Shown piece after piece: positions 8,262 to 17,027 of a stretch of 64,000 nt of DNA; position 1 is the first letter of the stretch; each line of letters begins with the position of its first letter. The stretch lies in assembly GCF_013131805.1 (NCBI RefSeq), contig NZ_JABJRC010000014.1:1-64000 (forward strand), written 5' to 3'. The notes below the pieces were generated by a model. That model had not been told where the DNA came from. It ran no database searches and saw nothing but the letters and a program-made list of their open reading frames with translations. Origin of the DNA: Kribbella sandramycini. GTDB taxonomy: Bacteria; Actinomycetota; Actinomycetes; Propionibacteriales; Kribbellaceae. Position numbers and translations under genes: made by a program.

Positions 8262-9220
8262 AGCAGACCCGGCAAGCGGCCATCGACCTGCTGCGCAGTC
8301 TGCGCCCGGAGCAGGTCAGCAAGCTGCAGGCGCCGTTCGACACCCCGGACCATCAGGAGTGGACCTACCTGCCGGGAGACCGGCCTGGGCTGCCGCTGGC
8401 CGAGTTGAACCCGGCGCAACAGCAGTTGGCGCTCCGACTGATCACACTCGGGCTCAGCGAACGCGGTGCGGTGGATGTGCTCGCCGTACTGGACGCTGAG
8501 GTGATTCTGCGCGGCATCCCCGAGCTGCCCGCCTCGGGGGACTGGGAGGGCTCCGTCCTCGGCGAACGCTACTTCTTACGCATTCTCGGTGACCCCACCG
8601 GCTTCGAGCCCTGGGCCTGGCGGCTGAACGGACATCACCTGGCTGTCCACGTAGCACTCGTCGACGGCGCCATCTCGTTCACCCCGTCGTTCATCGGCTC
8701 CAACCCGGCCGAGGTCCGCTCCGGCCCACAGACCGGCCGCCGCTTTCTGGCGGGGGAGACCGACCTGGGCTTCCAACTGCTCGACGCGCTCGACTCCGGT
8801 CAACGCGCAGTCGCCGTCGTCTCCCCAGAGGCACCCGACGACATCCTCACCCGCCACGACCCGGTCGCCGACCCGTCGCTCCTGCACCGAGGCCTCGCCT
8901 ACGGCGACATGACCGCCGATCAGCGCCAGCTGCTCAGCCTGCTGATCGGCCAGTACGTCGGCCGCGCCGCCGGCCCGATCGGCCTCCAAACCTGGCAAGA
9001 CCTCACCCAACACGGTCTCGAGCACCTGACCTTCGCCTGGGCCGGTGAAACCACCCCAGGCCCCGGCCACCGCCACTACTACTCGATCGCCGGCCCAACC
9101 TTCCTGGCCGAATACGACAACACCCAGAGCGACGCCAACCACATCCACTCCGTCTGGCGCTCCCACCAGTCCGACTGGGCCACCGACCTACTAGCCGCCC
9201 ACTACGAACTCCACCGCTGA
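8252..9220 (+). CDS. DUF3500 domain protein
   Basis: This 322-aa protein starts at GTG 8252. It shows DUF3500 features: an early WTYLPGDRPGLPL segment, a QRQLALRLITLGLS-like helix, PWAWRLNGHHLAVHVALV, TPSFIGSNPAEVRSGP, and a C-terminal YYSIAGPTFLAEYDNTQSD followed by NHIHSVWR. Several conserved histidines (GHH and H-x-H) suggest a metal site, but no activity is established for the family. No signal peptide is present here. It overlaps the histidine phosphatase and is the last gene of that unit; third-codon bases become strongly C-rich towards its 3' end. Confidence 0.85.
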   Translation: MVVEQTRQAAIDLLRSLRPEQVSKLQAPFDTPDHQEWTYLPGDRPGLPLAELNPAQQQLALRLITLGLSERGAVDVLAVLDAEVILRGIPELPASGDWEGSVLGERYFLRILGDPTGFEPWAWRLNGHHLAVHVALVDGAISFTPSFIGSNPAEVRSGPQTGRRFLAGETDLGFQLLDALDSGQRAVAVVSPEAPDDILTRHDPVADPSLLHRGLAYGDMTADQRQLLSLLIGQYVGRAAGPIGLQTWQDLTQHGLEHLTFAWAGETTPGPGHRHYYSIAGPTFLAEYDNTQSDANHIHSVWRSHQSDWATDLLAAHYELHR

Positions 9221-9221
9221 G

Positions 9222-9644
9222 TCACCAGACGCGCTGCTCGCCCGGCACCGAGCGGAACTGTCCGAGCTCGACACTCCGTCGCAGCCGCTTGCGCCGGTAG
9301 GGCGCCACCACGATCAACGCGACGCCCTCCCGGTGCTCGGCCTCCACCCGGATCCCGTCCGCCCACCCGTCGTCCGGTAGCGATACGTCGACCACGACTG
9401 CCACCGCGGCCAACTTGTCGCGCTGCTCGCGGGCTCCCGACCACAGAATCTCCAGCGCCTTGTCGCTGTCGGGCTCGTCGGCCATCTCGATCGATCCGTC
9501 ACCCTCCGCCGTGACGTGCAGCGCGAACGGCGCGAAGCCGCCCTGCTTGCCGATCTGCTGCTCGGCGAGGTCCAGCGCGGTGCTGAACAGCCCGTCGAGT
9601 GTTTCCTGCGCCTCTTCCGAGGCAGTGTCCCGCCACGATGCCAC
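9222..9644 (-). CDS. Hypothetical protein, about 140 aa
   Basis: I do not recognise a named family. GTG 9644 was chosen because GGAGAGGCGG lies just upstream; the frame can extend to 9692 but without a ribosome binding site. The protein begins VASWRDTASEEAQETLDGLFSTALDLAEQQI (helical), then alternates predicted beta strands (FAPFALHVTAEGDGSIEM, KLAAVAVVVDVSLPDDGWADGIRVEAEHREGVALIVVAPYRRKR). No signal peptide or transmembrane segment is visible. It is convergent with the DUF3500 gene (one base between stops) and divergent from the riboswitch-led cobN unit. Confidence 0.7.
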   Translation of the reverse strand: MASWRDTASEEAQETLDGLFSTALDLAEQQIGKQGGFAPFALHVTAEGDGSIEMADEPDSDKALEILWSGAREQRDKLAAVAVVVDVSLPDDGWADGIRVEAEHREGVALIVVAPYRRKRLRRSVELGQFRSVPGEQRVW

Positions 9645-9711
9645 TTTCTGCCGCCTCTCCTGTGCAGGGTGATATGTGCCGCATCCTGCCAAGGGAGGGG
9701 GTCGGATAGAG

Positions 9712-9839
9712 TCCAGGCGTCAAGCGACGGCTGTGCAGGAACCCGGTGTGAGTCCGGGGCGGTCCCGCCACTGTGACCCGCGCTGCGGGGAGTCAGGAAC
9801 TGCTGCCGGCGCACCTCCGGACGGGGCGTGGACACCCCG
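9712..9839 (+). promoter_or_regulatory. Cobalamin (B12) riboswitch upstream of cobN
   Basis: The leader holds the AdoCbl-riboswitch core GTCCGGGGCGGTCCCGCCAC (within 9750-9778) and the B12 box AGTCAGGA at 9791-9798. A regulatory hairpin follows at 9822-9839, CGGGG / loop CGTGGACA / CCCCG. Its GTGG can pair with CCAC of the L5 loop (9768-9771), the known kissing-loop mechanism of class I cobalamin riboswitches. The hairpin abuts the GAGGAAGGA ribosome binding site, pointing to translational repression when B12 is plentiful. Confidence 0.93.
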
Positions 9840-9857
9840 AGGAAGGACCGGTCGCGC

Positions 9858-12800
9858 ATGCCCGCGAACCTCCTGCTGCTCTCGACTGCCGATACCGACC
9901 TGCTTGCGGCTGCGGAGGCGGGTGCGGGGTGGAAGGTGGCGAACCCGGCCCGGCTCGAGCTGGAGGCTCTGAACGGGCTGTTGGACGCTGCTGACGTCGT
10001 AGTGGTCCGGTTGCTCGGCGGAAAGCGCGCCTGGGAGGAGGGGCTGGACGCCGTGCTCGCCTCGGGCAAGCCGGCCGTGGTGGTCAGTGGCGAGGCCGCA
10101 CCGGACGCCGAGCTGATGTCGCTCTCGACTGTGCCCGCGGGCGCGGTGACCGAGGCGCTGGCGTACCTGCGGGAAGGTGGCTCCGACAACCTGCGGAACC
10201 TAGCGGGCTTCCTCCGCGACACGATTCTGCTCACCGGCGACGAGTTCGACCCGCCGCGTGCGCTCCCGACGTACGGCGTCCGCGGCACGTTCGTCGCGGA
10301 CGAGCGGCCGGTTGTCGGCATCGTCTACTACCGGGCGCACGAAATCGCCGGAAACACCGCCTTCGTGGACACTCTGGCCGCAGCAGTCGAAGCAGCCGGT
10401 GCACAGCCGCTGGCCGTGTACTGCGGCACCCTGCGCGGTCTGGACCCGAACAGCGCCGAAAATGCCGAGCTGTTCGAGCTGCTGCGCAAATGCGACGTAC
10501 TGGTCACCACGCTGCTCGCAGCGGGCGGTTCGGTCGCCGCTGACGCCAGTGCAGGCGGAGCGGACGACGCATGGGACGCCGGTGCGCTCGCATCCCTCGA
10601 CATCCCGCTGATCCAAGGGCTCGCGCTCACCTCGACCCGCGAGCAGTGGGAGGCGAGCGACGCGGCCATCAGCCCGCTGGACGCCGCCACCCAGGTCGCG
10701 ATCCCGGAGTTCGACGGCCGGCTCATCACCATCCCGTTCTCGTTCAAGTCGTACGACGCCGACGGCCTGGCCCGGTACGCGCCGGACGCCGAGCGCTGCG
10801 CGCGGCTGGCCGGCATCGCCGTCGCCCACGCGCGGCTGCGGCACGTCCCGGTCGCCGAGAAGCGGCTCGCGCTGGTGCTGTCGTCGTACCCGACCAAGCA
10901 CGCCCGGATCGGCAACGCGGTCGGTCTGGACACCCCGGCGTCCGCAGTGGTCCTGCTGGGGCAACTGGCGGCCGCGGGCTACGACCTCGGCGGGCTGGAC
11001 CTCAGCGAGCTACAGGGCGCGGACGGCGCCGACGGGCTGATCCACCGGCTGATCGCGGCCGGTGGGCACGATGTGGACTGGCTGACCGACGAGCAGCTCG
11101 CGACGGCGGTGGCGAAGATCCCGCTGTCGACGTACGCGGAGTGGTTCGGCGGCGTCCCAGAAACGTTGCAGGCGGCAATGACCGAGGCGTGGGGGGAGGC
11201 GCCCGGCTCGCTGTACGTCGACACCTCAGGGCCAGAGCCGGCGATCGCACTGGCCGCGCTGCGGTTCGGCAACGTCGTACTGATGATTCAGCCGCCGCGC
11301 GGGTTCGGTGAGAACCCCGTCGCGATCTACCACGACCCGGACATGGCGCCGTCGCATCACTACCTGGCGGCGTACCGGTGGCTGGAGGCTGCGCAGTCCG
11401 AAGGCGGGTTCGGCGCGCACGCCGTCGTCCACCTCGGCAAGCACGGCACGCTGGAGTGGCTGCCGGGTAAGGGCATCGGTATGGCGGCCGACTGCGCGCC
11501 GGACGCCGTCCTCGGCAACCTGCCGATGGTCTACCCGTTCATCGTCAACGACCCGGGCGAGGGCACGCAGGCCAAGCGCCGCGTCCACGCGACCGTCGTC
11601 GACCACCTGGTGCCGCCGATGGCGCGGGCCGAGACGTACGGCGACATGGCCAAGCTGGAGTACCTGCTCGACGAGTACGCGACGGTGCAGGCGCTCGACC
11701 CGGAGAAGGTGCCGACGCTGCGGGCGCAGATCTGGACGCTGATCCAGGCCGCGCAACTGCACCACGACCTGCACACCGACGAGAAGCCCGAGGACGACGA
11801 CTTCGACGAGTTCGTCCTGCACCTGGACGGCTACCTGTGCGAGATCAAGGACGTGCAGATCCGCGACGGGCTGCACGTGCTGGGTGGCGCGCCGTCCGGT
11901 GAAGCGCAGGTCAACCTGGTGCTCGCCGTCCTGCGGGCGCGGCAGCTGTGGGGCGGCTCGTACTCGATCCCGGGGCTGCGGACGGCGCTCGGCGACACCT
12001 TCGGCGTCGACGAGGCCGAGCTGCTCGCCAACCCGGGGCTGGGCGCCCAGCTGAGCGATCTGGCGACGCTGACCGACCTGCCGGCGGTGAGCGGCGCGGA
12101 CGGCGTCGACATCCTGGAGGCGGTCGCGCGCAAGCTCGTCGTCGCGATGGAAACGCTGAGCTGGGACGCGGCCAAGGTCCCGGTCGTCGTGCAAGAGGTG
12201 ATCGGCCGGTCGTCCGCGAGTGTCGAAGCCTCGCTGACGTTCGCCGCCGAGGAGGTCGTGCCGCGGCTGGCGCGGACCTCCGACGAGCTGACGAACGTAC
12301 TGCGCGCGCTCGACGGCCGCTTCGTCGAGGCCGGCCCGTCGGGGTCGCCGACGCGCGGTCTGGTCAACGTGCTGCCGACCGGGCGGAACTTCTACGCCGT
12401 CGACCCGAAGGCGATCCCGAGCCGGAACGCGTGGGACGTCGGTGTCGCGCTGGCCGACTCGCTCCTGGCCCGGCACCGTGCCGACACGGGGGAGTGGCCG
12501 CGCTCGGTCGGTCTGACCGTGTGGGGCACGTCGGCGATGCGCACCCAGGGCGACGACCTGGCCGAGGTGCTGTGGCTGCTCGGCTGCCGCCCGGTCTGGG
12601 ACGACGCGTCGCGGCGGGTGACCGGGTTCGAGGTCGTCGGGCTCGAGGAGCTCGGCCGGCCGCGGATCGACGTCACGATCCGGATCTCCGGATTCTTCCG
12701 GGACGCCTTCCCGCATGTGGTCGCGCTGCTCGACGAGGCCGTGCGCACGGTGGCGGCGCTGGACGAGGACGCGGCGTCCAACTACCTGCGCGCCCACGTC

Positions 12801-13565
12801 GACGCCGATGTTGCCGAGGGCAACGACGTGCGGTCGGCAACGGCGCGCGTGTTCGGGTCGAAACCCGGTTCGTACGGCGCCGGTCTGCTGCCGCTGGTCG
12901 ACGCGCGGAACTGGCGCACCGACGCCGAGCTGGCCGAGGTGTACGCGGTCTGGGGCGGGTACGCGTACGGCAAGGGGCTGGACGGCGCCGAGGCGCGCGG
13001 CTCGATGGAGCGCGCGTACGCGCGGATCCAGGTCGCGGCGAAGAACGCGGACACCCGTGAGCACGACATCATGGACTCCGACGACTACTTCCAGTACCAC
13101 GGCGGCATGATCGCGATGGTCCGGCACCTGACCGGGACCAACCCGAAGGCGTACGTCGGCGACTCCGCCGTCCCCGCGCAGGTCAGGACCCGGACGCTGG
13201 AGGAGGAGACCAAGCGGGTCTTCCGGGCCCGCGTCGTCAACCCGCGCTGGATGGCCGCGATGCGCCGGCACGGCTACAAGGGCGCCTTCGAGATGGCCGC
13301 GACCGTCGACTACCTCTTCGGGTACGACGCGACCGCGGGCGTCGTCGACGACTGGATGTACGAGACGCTGACCACGGAGTACGTCGCGGACCCGGAGATG
13401 GCCGAGTTCTTCCGCAAGTCCAACCCCTGGGCCCGGCACGGGATCGCCGAGCGGCTGCTCGAGGCCGCGCAGCGCGGTCTCTGGGCGGCGCCGTCCGACG
13501 AGGCGCTGGAGACGCTGCGGAACGCCGTCCTCGAGACGGAGGGTGACATCGAGGACCGCGGCTGA
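9858..13565 (+). CDS. cobN: Cobaltochelatase large subunit CobN
   Basis: This 1235-aa protein matches the CobN/BchH-type magnesium/cobalt chelatase large subunit in length and motifs, including HLGKHGTLEWLPGKGIGMAADCAPDAVLGNLP near residue 530, YPFIVNDPGEGTQAKRR, and a C-terminal NPWARHGIAERLLEAAQRGLW. It inserts Co2+ into hydrogenobyrinic acid a,c-diamide in aerobic B12 synthesis, working with AAA+/VWA partner subunits. The ChlI/ChlD-type gene at 17189 is the likely partner. ATG 9858 follows GAGGAAGGA with about 10 bases spacing; the GTG at 9828 lies inside the riboswitch hairpin and is rejected. A B12 riboswitch controls it. Confidence 0.95.
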   Translation: MPANLLLLSTADTDLLAAAEAGAGWKVANPARLELEALNGLLDAADVVVVRLLGGKRAWEEGLDAVLASGKPAVVVSGEAAPDAELMSLSTVPAGAVTEALAYLREGGSDNLRNLAGFLRDTILLTGDEFDPPRALPTYGVRGTFVADERPVVGIVYYRAHEIAGNTAFVDTLAAAVEAAGAQPLAVYCGTLRGLDPNSAENAELFELLRKCDVLVTTLLAAGGSVAADASAGGADDAWDAGALASLDIPLIQGLALTSTREQWEASDAAISPLDAATQVAIPEFDGRLITIPFSFKSYDADGLARYAPDAERCARLAGIAVAHARLRHVPVAEKRLALVLSSYPTKHARIGNAVGLDTPASAVVLLGQLAAAGYDLGGLDLSELQGADGADGLIHRLIAAGGHDVDWLTDEQLATAVAKIPLSTYAEWFGGVPETLQAAMTEAWGEAPGSLYVDTSGPEPAIALAALRFGNVVLMIQPPRGFGENPVAIYHDPDMAPSHHYLAAYRWLEAAQSEGGFGAHAVVHLGKHGTLEWLPGKGIGMAADCAPDAVLGNLPMVYPFIVNDPGEGTQAKRRVHATVVDHLVPPMARAETYGDMAKLEYLLDEYATVQALDPEKVPTLRAQIWTLIQAAQLHHDLHTDEKPEDDDFDEFVLHLDGYLCEIKDVQIRDGLHVLGGAPSGEAQVNLVLAVLRARQLWGGSYSIPGLRTALGDTFGVDEAELLANPGLGAQLSDLATLTDLPAVSGADGVDILEAVARKLVVAMETLSWDAAKVPVVVQEVIGRSSASVEASLTFAAEEVVPRLARTSDELTNVLRALDGRFVEAGPSGSPTRGLVNVLPTGRNFYAVDPKAIPSRNAWDVGVALADSLLARHRADTGEWPRSVGLTVWGTSAMRTQGDDLAEVLWLLGCRPVWDDASRRVTGFEVVGLEELGRPRIDVTIRISGFFRDAFPHVVALLDEAVRTVAALDEDAASNYLRAHVDADVAEGNDVRSATARVFGSKPGSYGAGLLPLVDARNWRTDAELAEVYAVWGGYAYGKGLDGAEARGSMERAYARIQVAAKNADTREHDIMDSDDYFQYHGGMIAMVRHLTGTNPKAYVGDSAVPAQVRTRTLEEETKRVFRARVVNPRWMAAMRRHGYKGAFEMAATVDYLFGYDATAGVVDDWMYETLTTEYVADPEMAEFFRKSNPWARHGIAERLLEAAQRGLWAAPSDEALETLRNAVLETEGDIEDRG

Positions 13566-13578
13566 TTGGGTTGTCGAT

Positions 13579-14340
13579 ATGGCGCGGATCCTGATCACGA
13601 ACGACGACGGCTTTCAGGCCCCCGGGATCCGCGCGCTCGCGCCGGTGATCGCCGAACTCGGGCACGACGTGGTCGTCGTCGCCCCGCTGGACGACCAGAG
13701 CGGCGTGGGCTCGGCCCGCGCCGGGGTGGTCAACCGGCCGATCCGGACCGTCGTCGAGGAGCAGGACGGCGTCAGCTACCGCGGCGTCGCCGGGACACCG
13801 GCGCTCGCCGTCACCCTGGCCACTGTCGGCGCCTTCGGCCCGGCGCCGGACCTGGTCCTGTCGGGGATCAACCGCGGTCACAACATCGGCGTCCCGATCT
13901 TCCACTCCGGCACCGTCGCGGCAGCCCTCACCGCGGCGGGCCAGGGCATCTCGGCAGTCGCGGTCAGCATCGAAGGCGCCGCCCCGGCCCACTGGGCCAC
14001 CGCGGCCACTATGGCCGGCGAGGCCCTCGCCTGGATCGCCACCGAGCCCGTCGGCGCCGTCCTCAGCCTGAACGTCCCCGACCTACCCCTCGACCGCTTG
14101 GCCGGCGTCCGCCACGCAACCCTCACCCCCATCACCCGCGAACGTCTCATCGCCACCACAGCCCCCACCGGCGAGCCCATGATCACCACCCGCCCCGCCG
14201 ACCCCAACCCACCCGCCGGCACCGACGAAGCCCTCCTCCACGCCGGCTACGTCACCGTCACCCCCCTCACCGGCATCCGCGCCCTCCCCGACCAGGACGC
14301 CGCCTACGCCCTCGCCAAACGCCTGTCCGCGTACCGCTGA
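13579..14340 (+). CDS. surE: 5'/3'-nucleotidase SurE
   Basis: This 253-aa protein has the SurE metal site: N8-D9-D10-G in ILITNDDGFQAPG, a conserved Ser in DDQSGVGSAR, and Asn in SGINRGHNIGVPIFHSGTVAAAL. The family hydrolyses nucleoside monophosphates, and some members act on polyphosphate. ATG 13579 starts the conserved domain, though an upstream ribosome binding site is weak. It follows cobN by 13 bases and may be co-transcribed under the same riboswitch, although no B12 role is known. The 3' half shifts to almost exclusive C-ending codons. Its stop overlaps the next start (TGATG). Confidence 0.92.
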   Translation: MARILITNDDGFQAPGIRALAPVIAELGHDVVVVAPLDDQSGVGSARAGVVNRPIRTVVEEQDGVSYRGVAGTPALAVTLATVGAFGPAPDLVLSGINRGHNIGVPIFHSGTVAAALTAAGQGISAVAVSIEGAAPAHWATAATMAGEALAWIATEPVGAVLSLNVPDLPLDRLAGVRHATLTPITRERLIATTAPTGEPMITTRPADPNPPAGTDEALLHAGYVTVTPLTGIRALPDQDAAYALAKRLSAYR

Positions 14341-15212
14341 TGGAGATCAACGGCACGAACCTGTACGTCGCCCAGTACGGCGTGGCCGACTCGCCGCCGG
14401 TGTTGTTCATCCACGGTCACGGCGGTGGGTATCACTGGACGCAGTGCCAAGGTGAGCGACTCGGATCGGCGTACCGGGTGATCGCGCCGGACCAGCGCGG
14501 CGTCCTGCGCTCCGACCCGGCCGACGTCGAGATCACCATGGAGGTGCTGCTCGCCGACTTCGAGGAGCTGCGGCGCCGGCTCGGTATCGAGCGCTGGGCC
14601 GTCATCGCCCACTCCGCGGGCGGCAACTACGCGACCGAGTACGCCGTCCGCCACCCCGAAGCCGTCTCCGCCGTCGTCTTCGACTGCCCCTGCTGGGACT
14701 TCGACGCCAACGACCGCCACCGCCTCCCGCTCTTCGCCCGCTGGTACGACGAGGCCGGCGCCCCGGCCTCCGCCGCCCGCTGCCGCGCCCTGGCCGCCCT
14801 CCCACGCCGCCTGACCGCCGACGACAAGACCTACGAACTCGCCTTCGGCCTCGGCGACACCTTCCAGAACTTCTCCTGGTTCGACCCCGCCGACCGCCCC
14901 GCCTTCGAAGCCCTCGGCCGCGCCGCCGGCTTCACCGACGAAATGTGGTCCCGCTCCGACAGCCACCTCACCACCCTGAGAGACCTCTACACCTCCAAAC
15001 TCCCCCTCCTCGCCCGCCTCACCCAGCCAACCCTCCTCATCGAGGGCATCCAGGACCCCGCCACCGACCCGGTATCAGTCGCCGCCTACCGCAACACCGC
15101 CCGCGCAGGCCGCACCATCACCTTCACCCGCTCCGGCCACTTCCCCCACTTCGAAGAACCAGACCACTACACCGACGTCGTCCTGGCGTTCCTGTCGTCG
15201 GTAAGGACATGA
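14340..15212 (+). CDS. Alpha/beta hydrolase
   Basis: This 290-aa alpha/beta-hydrolase-fold protein has an oxyanion HGHGGG motif at 25-30, the nucleophile S92 in IAHSAGGNY, and the C-terminal catalytic His in RSGHFPHFEEPDHY. It resembles proline iminopeptidase/haloperoxidase-like S33 hydrolases; the substrate is unknown. ATG 14340 overlaps the surE stop by one base, so the two are translationally coupled. Its last codons (V-R-T-stop) are part of a 19-bp repeat that recurs about 1 kb downstream. Codon third positions drift from mixed G/C to nearly all C along the gene. Confidence 0.88.
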   Translation: MEINGTNLYVAQYGVADSPPVLFIHGHGGGYHWTQCQGERLGSAYRVIAPDQRGVLRSDPADVEITMEVLLADFEELRRRLGIERWAVIAHSAGGNYATEYAVRHPEAVSAVVFDCPCWDFDANDRHRLPLFARWYDEAGAPASAARCRALAALPRRLTADDKTYELAFGLGDTFQNFSWFDPADRPAFEALGRAAGFTDEMWSRSDSHLTTLRDLYTSKLPLLARLTQPTLLIEGIQDPATDPVSVAAYRNTARAGRTITFTRSGHFPHFEEPDHYTDVVLAFLSSVRT

Positions 15213-15214
15213 GG
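15196..15214 (+). repeat. 19-bp direct repeat, copy 1
   Basis: CGTCGGTAAGGACATGAGG spans the stop codon of the alpha/beta hydrolase gene and recurs exactly at 16186. Together the two copies flank the DUF559 gene. With two extra bases (TAG) the element also matches, with two mismatches and inverted, the end of the DUF849 gene at 16265-16285. Confidence 0.85.
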
Positions 15215-15220
15215 TAGCTG

Positions 15221-16135
15221 CTAGGCCGCCCAGCTCGGCCGCTCCGGATGGCCGGTGTCGGCCCCGCCAAGCGCCAGTCCTCCTGTTCTTAGCGACATCG
15301 CCGCCATTACTCGGTCGACCACCCACACGGGATCCGAGATGACCTGCTGGTAGGTGAAGCGCAGCACGAGCCAGCCGGCAGCGACCAGATCGTCGTACCG
15401 ACGGCAGTCGGCGGCGAAATCGGCGGCGGAGCCGTGGAAGGCGTACCCCTCGGCCTCGATGGCGATCTGTAGCGCGCGGTGGCCGAGATCCACGCGAGCG
15501 ACGAAGCCGCCGTCCTGGACGACGACCTGAGGCTCGAGCCCGGTCATGCCGGCATCGATCAGCAAGCTCCGCAGCATCGACTCCAGGAAGCTTTCCGCCA
15601 ACGGTGTTGCAGCTGCGGCGACTCGCGCTGCCAGCGGACGACCGACTCCACGCATGCTGACCACGGCTGCTTCGAGTTCGCTCGCACTCACGTGACCGGT
15701 CCGCAAAGCCGCATCGGCGACGGCGAGTGCCTCGCCGAACGGCAGGATGCGTGAGCAGTCGAGGACAGTGCGCAGCATCGTGGTGATCCGGGCGTAGCGT
15801 TCGTCCGGCATGACCGGTGCCCAATGCAGCACCGCGGGACGGCCGCGCCGGGAGCGCCGCGTGACGGGGACTGTGACGTGTGGCTTGTCAGGTGCCTTGA
15901 GCAGCGGCAACCCCAGTAGCTCAGCCGCGCTCAGGTGGGAGGCGACGCCGTCGTAGGCGAGCGCCGCGAGGCGGTGTGGCCCGAGCGACGGCAGCGCGTA
16001 GTGCCCACGGGCGACGCGTTCCAGCTCGCCTCGCCTGACCGCGGCACGCAGCTTCCGCTCGGTGGTCAGCTGAAGCAGTTGTGCTGCGTAGGCCGAACCA
16101 CCGAGCCGGGCCAGGACATCGACGAGGGAATCCAC
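15221..16135 (-). CDS. AbiEi-like antitoxin-domain / DUF559 domain protein
   Basis: This 304-aa protein starts with an AbiEi-type winged-helix-like segment (LVDVLARLGGSAYAAQLLQLTTERKLRAAVRRGEL...GHYAL). It ends with a DUF559/Vsr-like nuclease-fold domain (about 195-285): ESMLRSLLIDAG, the strand ARVDLGHRALQIAIEAEGYAFHG with D and ExE residues, and DLVAAGWLVLRFTYQQV. This architecture is abundant as multiple paralogs in Nocardioidaceae and its function is unknown. No partner toxin gene of AbiEii type is adjacent. The gene stands alone, opposite to its neighbours and bracketed by a 19-bp direct repeat. Confidence 0.82.
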   Translation of the reverse strand: MDSLVDVLARLGGSAYAAQLLQLTTERKLRAAVRRGELERVARGHYALPSLGPHRLAALAYDGVASHLSAAELLGLPLLKAPDKPHVTVPVTRRSRRGRPAVLHWAPVMPDERYARITTMLRTVLDCSRILPFGEALAVADAALRTGHVSASELEAAVVSMRGVGRPLAARVAAAATPLAESFLESMLRSLLIDAGMTGLEPQVVVQDGGFVARVDLGHRALQIAIEAEGYAFHGSAADFAADCRRYDDLVAAGWLVLRFTYQQVISDPVWVVDRVMAAMSLRTGGLALGGADTGHPERPSWAA

Positions 16136-16185
16136 CGGTTGAGCTTGCCGGATCGCGCGGCAGCGGGGCTGGAGTTGTCCACAGG

Positions 16186-16204
16186 CGTCGGTAAGGACAT
16201 GAGG
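16186..16204 (+). repeat. 19-bp direct repeat, copy 2
   Basis: An exact second copy of CGTCGGTAAGGACATGAGG lies in the intergenic region about 50 bp upstream of the DUF559 start. Unlike copy 1 it is not part of a coding sequence. Confidence 0.85.
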
Positions 16205-16264
16205 AGGTGTGCCGATCCGGGCAGACGCTCCTTCGGCTGAGCGGACCGGGCCTGTTGCTTGGGA

Positions 16265-16285
16265 CTACCTCATGTCGTTGCCGAC
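16265..16285 (-). repeat. Diverged inverted copy of the 19-bp repeat
   Basis: On the minus strand this 21-bp segment matches the first copy extended to 15197-15217 at 19 of 21 positions. It covers the stop codon of the DUF849 gene (last codons A-T-T-stop), just as copy 1 covers the stop of the hydrolase gene. Confidence 0.65.
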
Positions 16286-16962
16286 AGCCAGCCGAAGAGG
16301 TCGGCGTTGGTGGTTACGGGTTGGCCGGTGGGGCCGGTGAGGGTGTCTTCGAAGCCTAGGCGGGTGTCGTAGTTGTGGGTGCGGGCCCAGTGGAGGGTGG
16401 GCCAGGCCCAGTCGTTTTCGCCGTGGACGAGGGCTGGGGTGTCGGCGGGGAGGGCGGCGAGGATCTGCTGGGCGGGGTCGGGGGTGGGGGAGATGCCGGG
16501 GATGGCTTCGACGAGGATGCGGAGGGTGGGGCCGGACCAGGCCAGATAGGTGGCGGCGGCTTGGGGGGTGAAGAGGCCGGCTTCGACGGCGATGCCGCGG
16601 GAGATGAGCAGGTCGGCCACTTGGGCGGCGCCTGGTTCGTGGAAGTTGACGCTGGCGAAGTCGGGGCCGGGGCTCCACTCGGCGAGCAGGCGGAGGCGCT
16701 CGGTCAGGTCGGGGACGATCGGCTCGCGGGTGGAGACGCCGATCGGTACGCCGGGGCAGGCGGCGCGGACGGCGTCCACGGCGGCGCGGATGTCGGGCCA
16801 GTGCAGACTCTCGCGTTCGTCGGCGCCGCGCGGGTGGATGTGGATGGCGTCGGCGCCGGCCTGGACGGCGGCCGCGGCGGCCGTCGCCAGTTCGGCGGGA
16901 GTGATCGGTACGCCGGGGTGGTCGGCGCGGGTGCGGTCACCGTTGAGGCAGGCCTTGATCAT
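16270..16962 (-). CDS. DUF849/BKACE family beta-keto acid cleavage enzyme
   Basis: This 230-aa TIM-barrel protein begins MIKACLNGDRTRADHPGVPITPAELATAA and carries the zinc-binding HIHPRGADERESL motif, with PIGVSTREPI and DFASVNFHEPGA further on. BKACE enzymes condense a beta-keto acid with acetyl-CoA to give acetoacetate and a new CoA ester; this member is slightly short for the family, and its substrate is not known. ATG 16962 is the first start consistent with the domain; the larger frame upstream runs antisense through the riboswitch and chelatase gene. It is divergent from the second B12 riboswitch. Confidence 0.85.
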   Translation of the reverse strand: MIKACLNGDRTRADHPGVPITPAELATAAAAAVQAGADAIHIHPRGADERESLHWPDIRAAVDAVRAACPGVPIGVSTREPIVPDLTERLRLLAEWSPGPDFASVNFHEPGAAQVADLLISRGIAVEAGLFTPQAAATYLAWSGPTLRILVEAIPGISPTPDPAQQILAALPADTPALVHGENDWAWPTLHWARTHNYDTRLGFEDTLTGPTGQPVTTNADLFGWLSATT

Positions 16963-17027
16963 GTGCTCAGCGTAGGTGTGAACCTGGTCGCGGCCGGGGG
17001 CGGCGGGGTGTGCCAGGATGGCGGGGA

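Noticed and set aside
11226..13598. 790-aa open frame on the minus strand opposite cobN
   Set aside because: Composition is Arg/Val/Gly/Asp-rich shadow sequence with no domain; cobN on the plus strand is unmistakable. Long antisense frames are expected at this GC content.
15221..16135. DUF559/AbiEi-like gene as an abortive-infection defence system
   Set aside because: No AbiEii-type toxin partner is adjacent, and such single genes occur in many copies in these genomes; only the domain call is supported.
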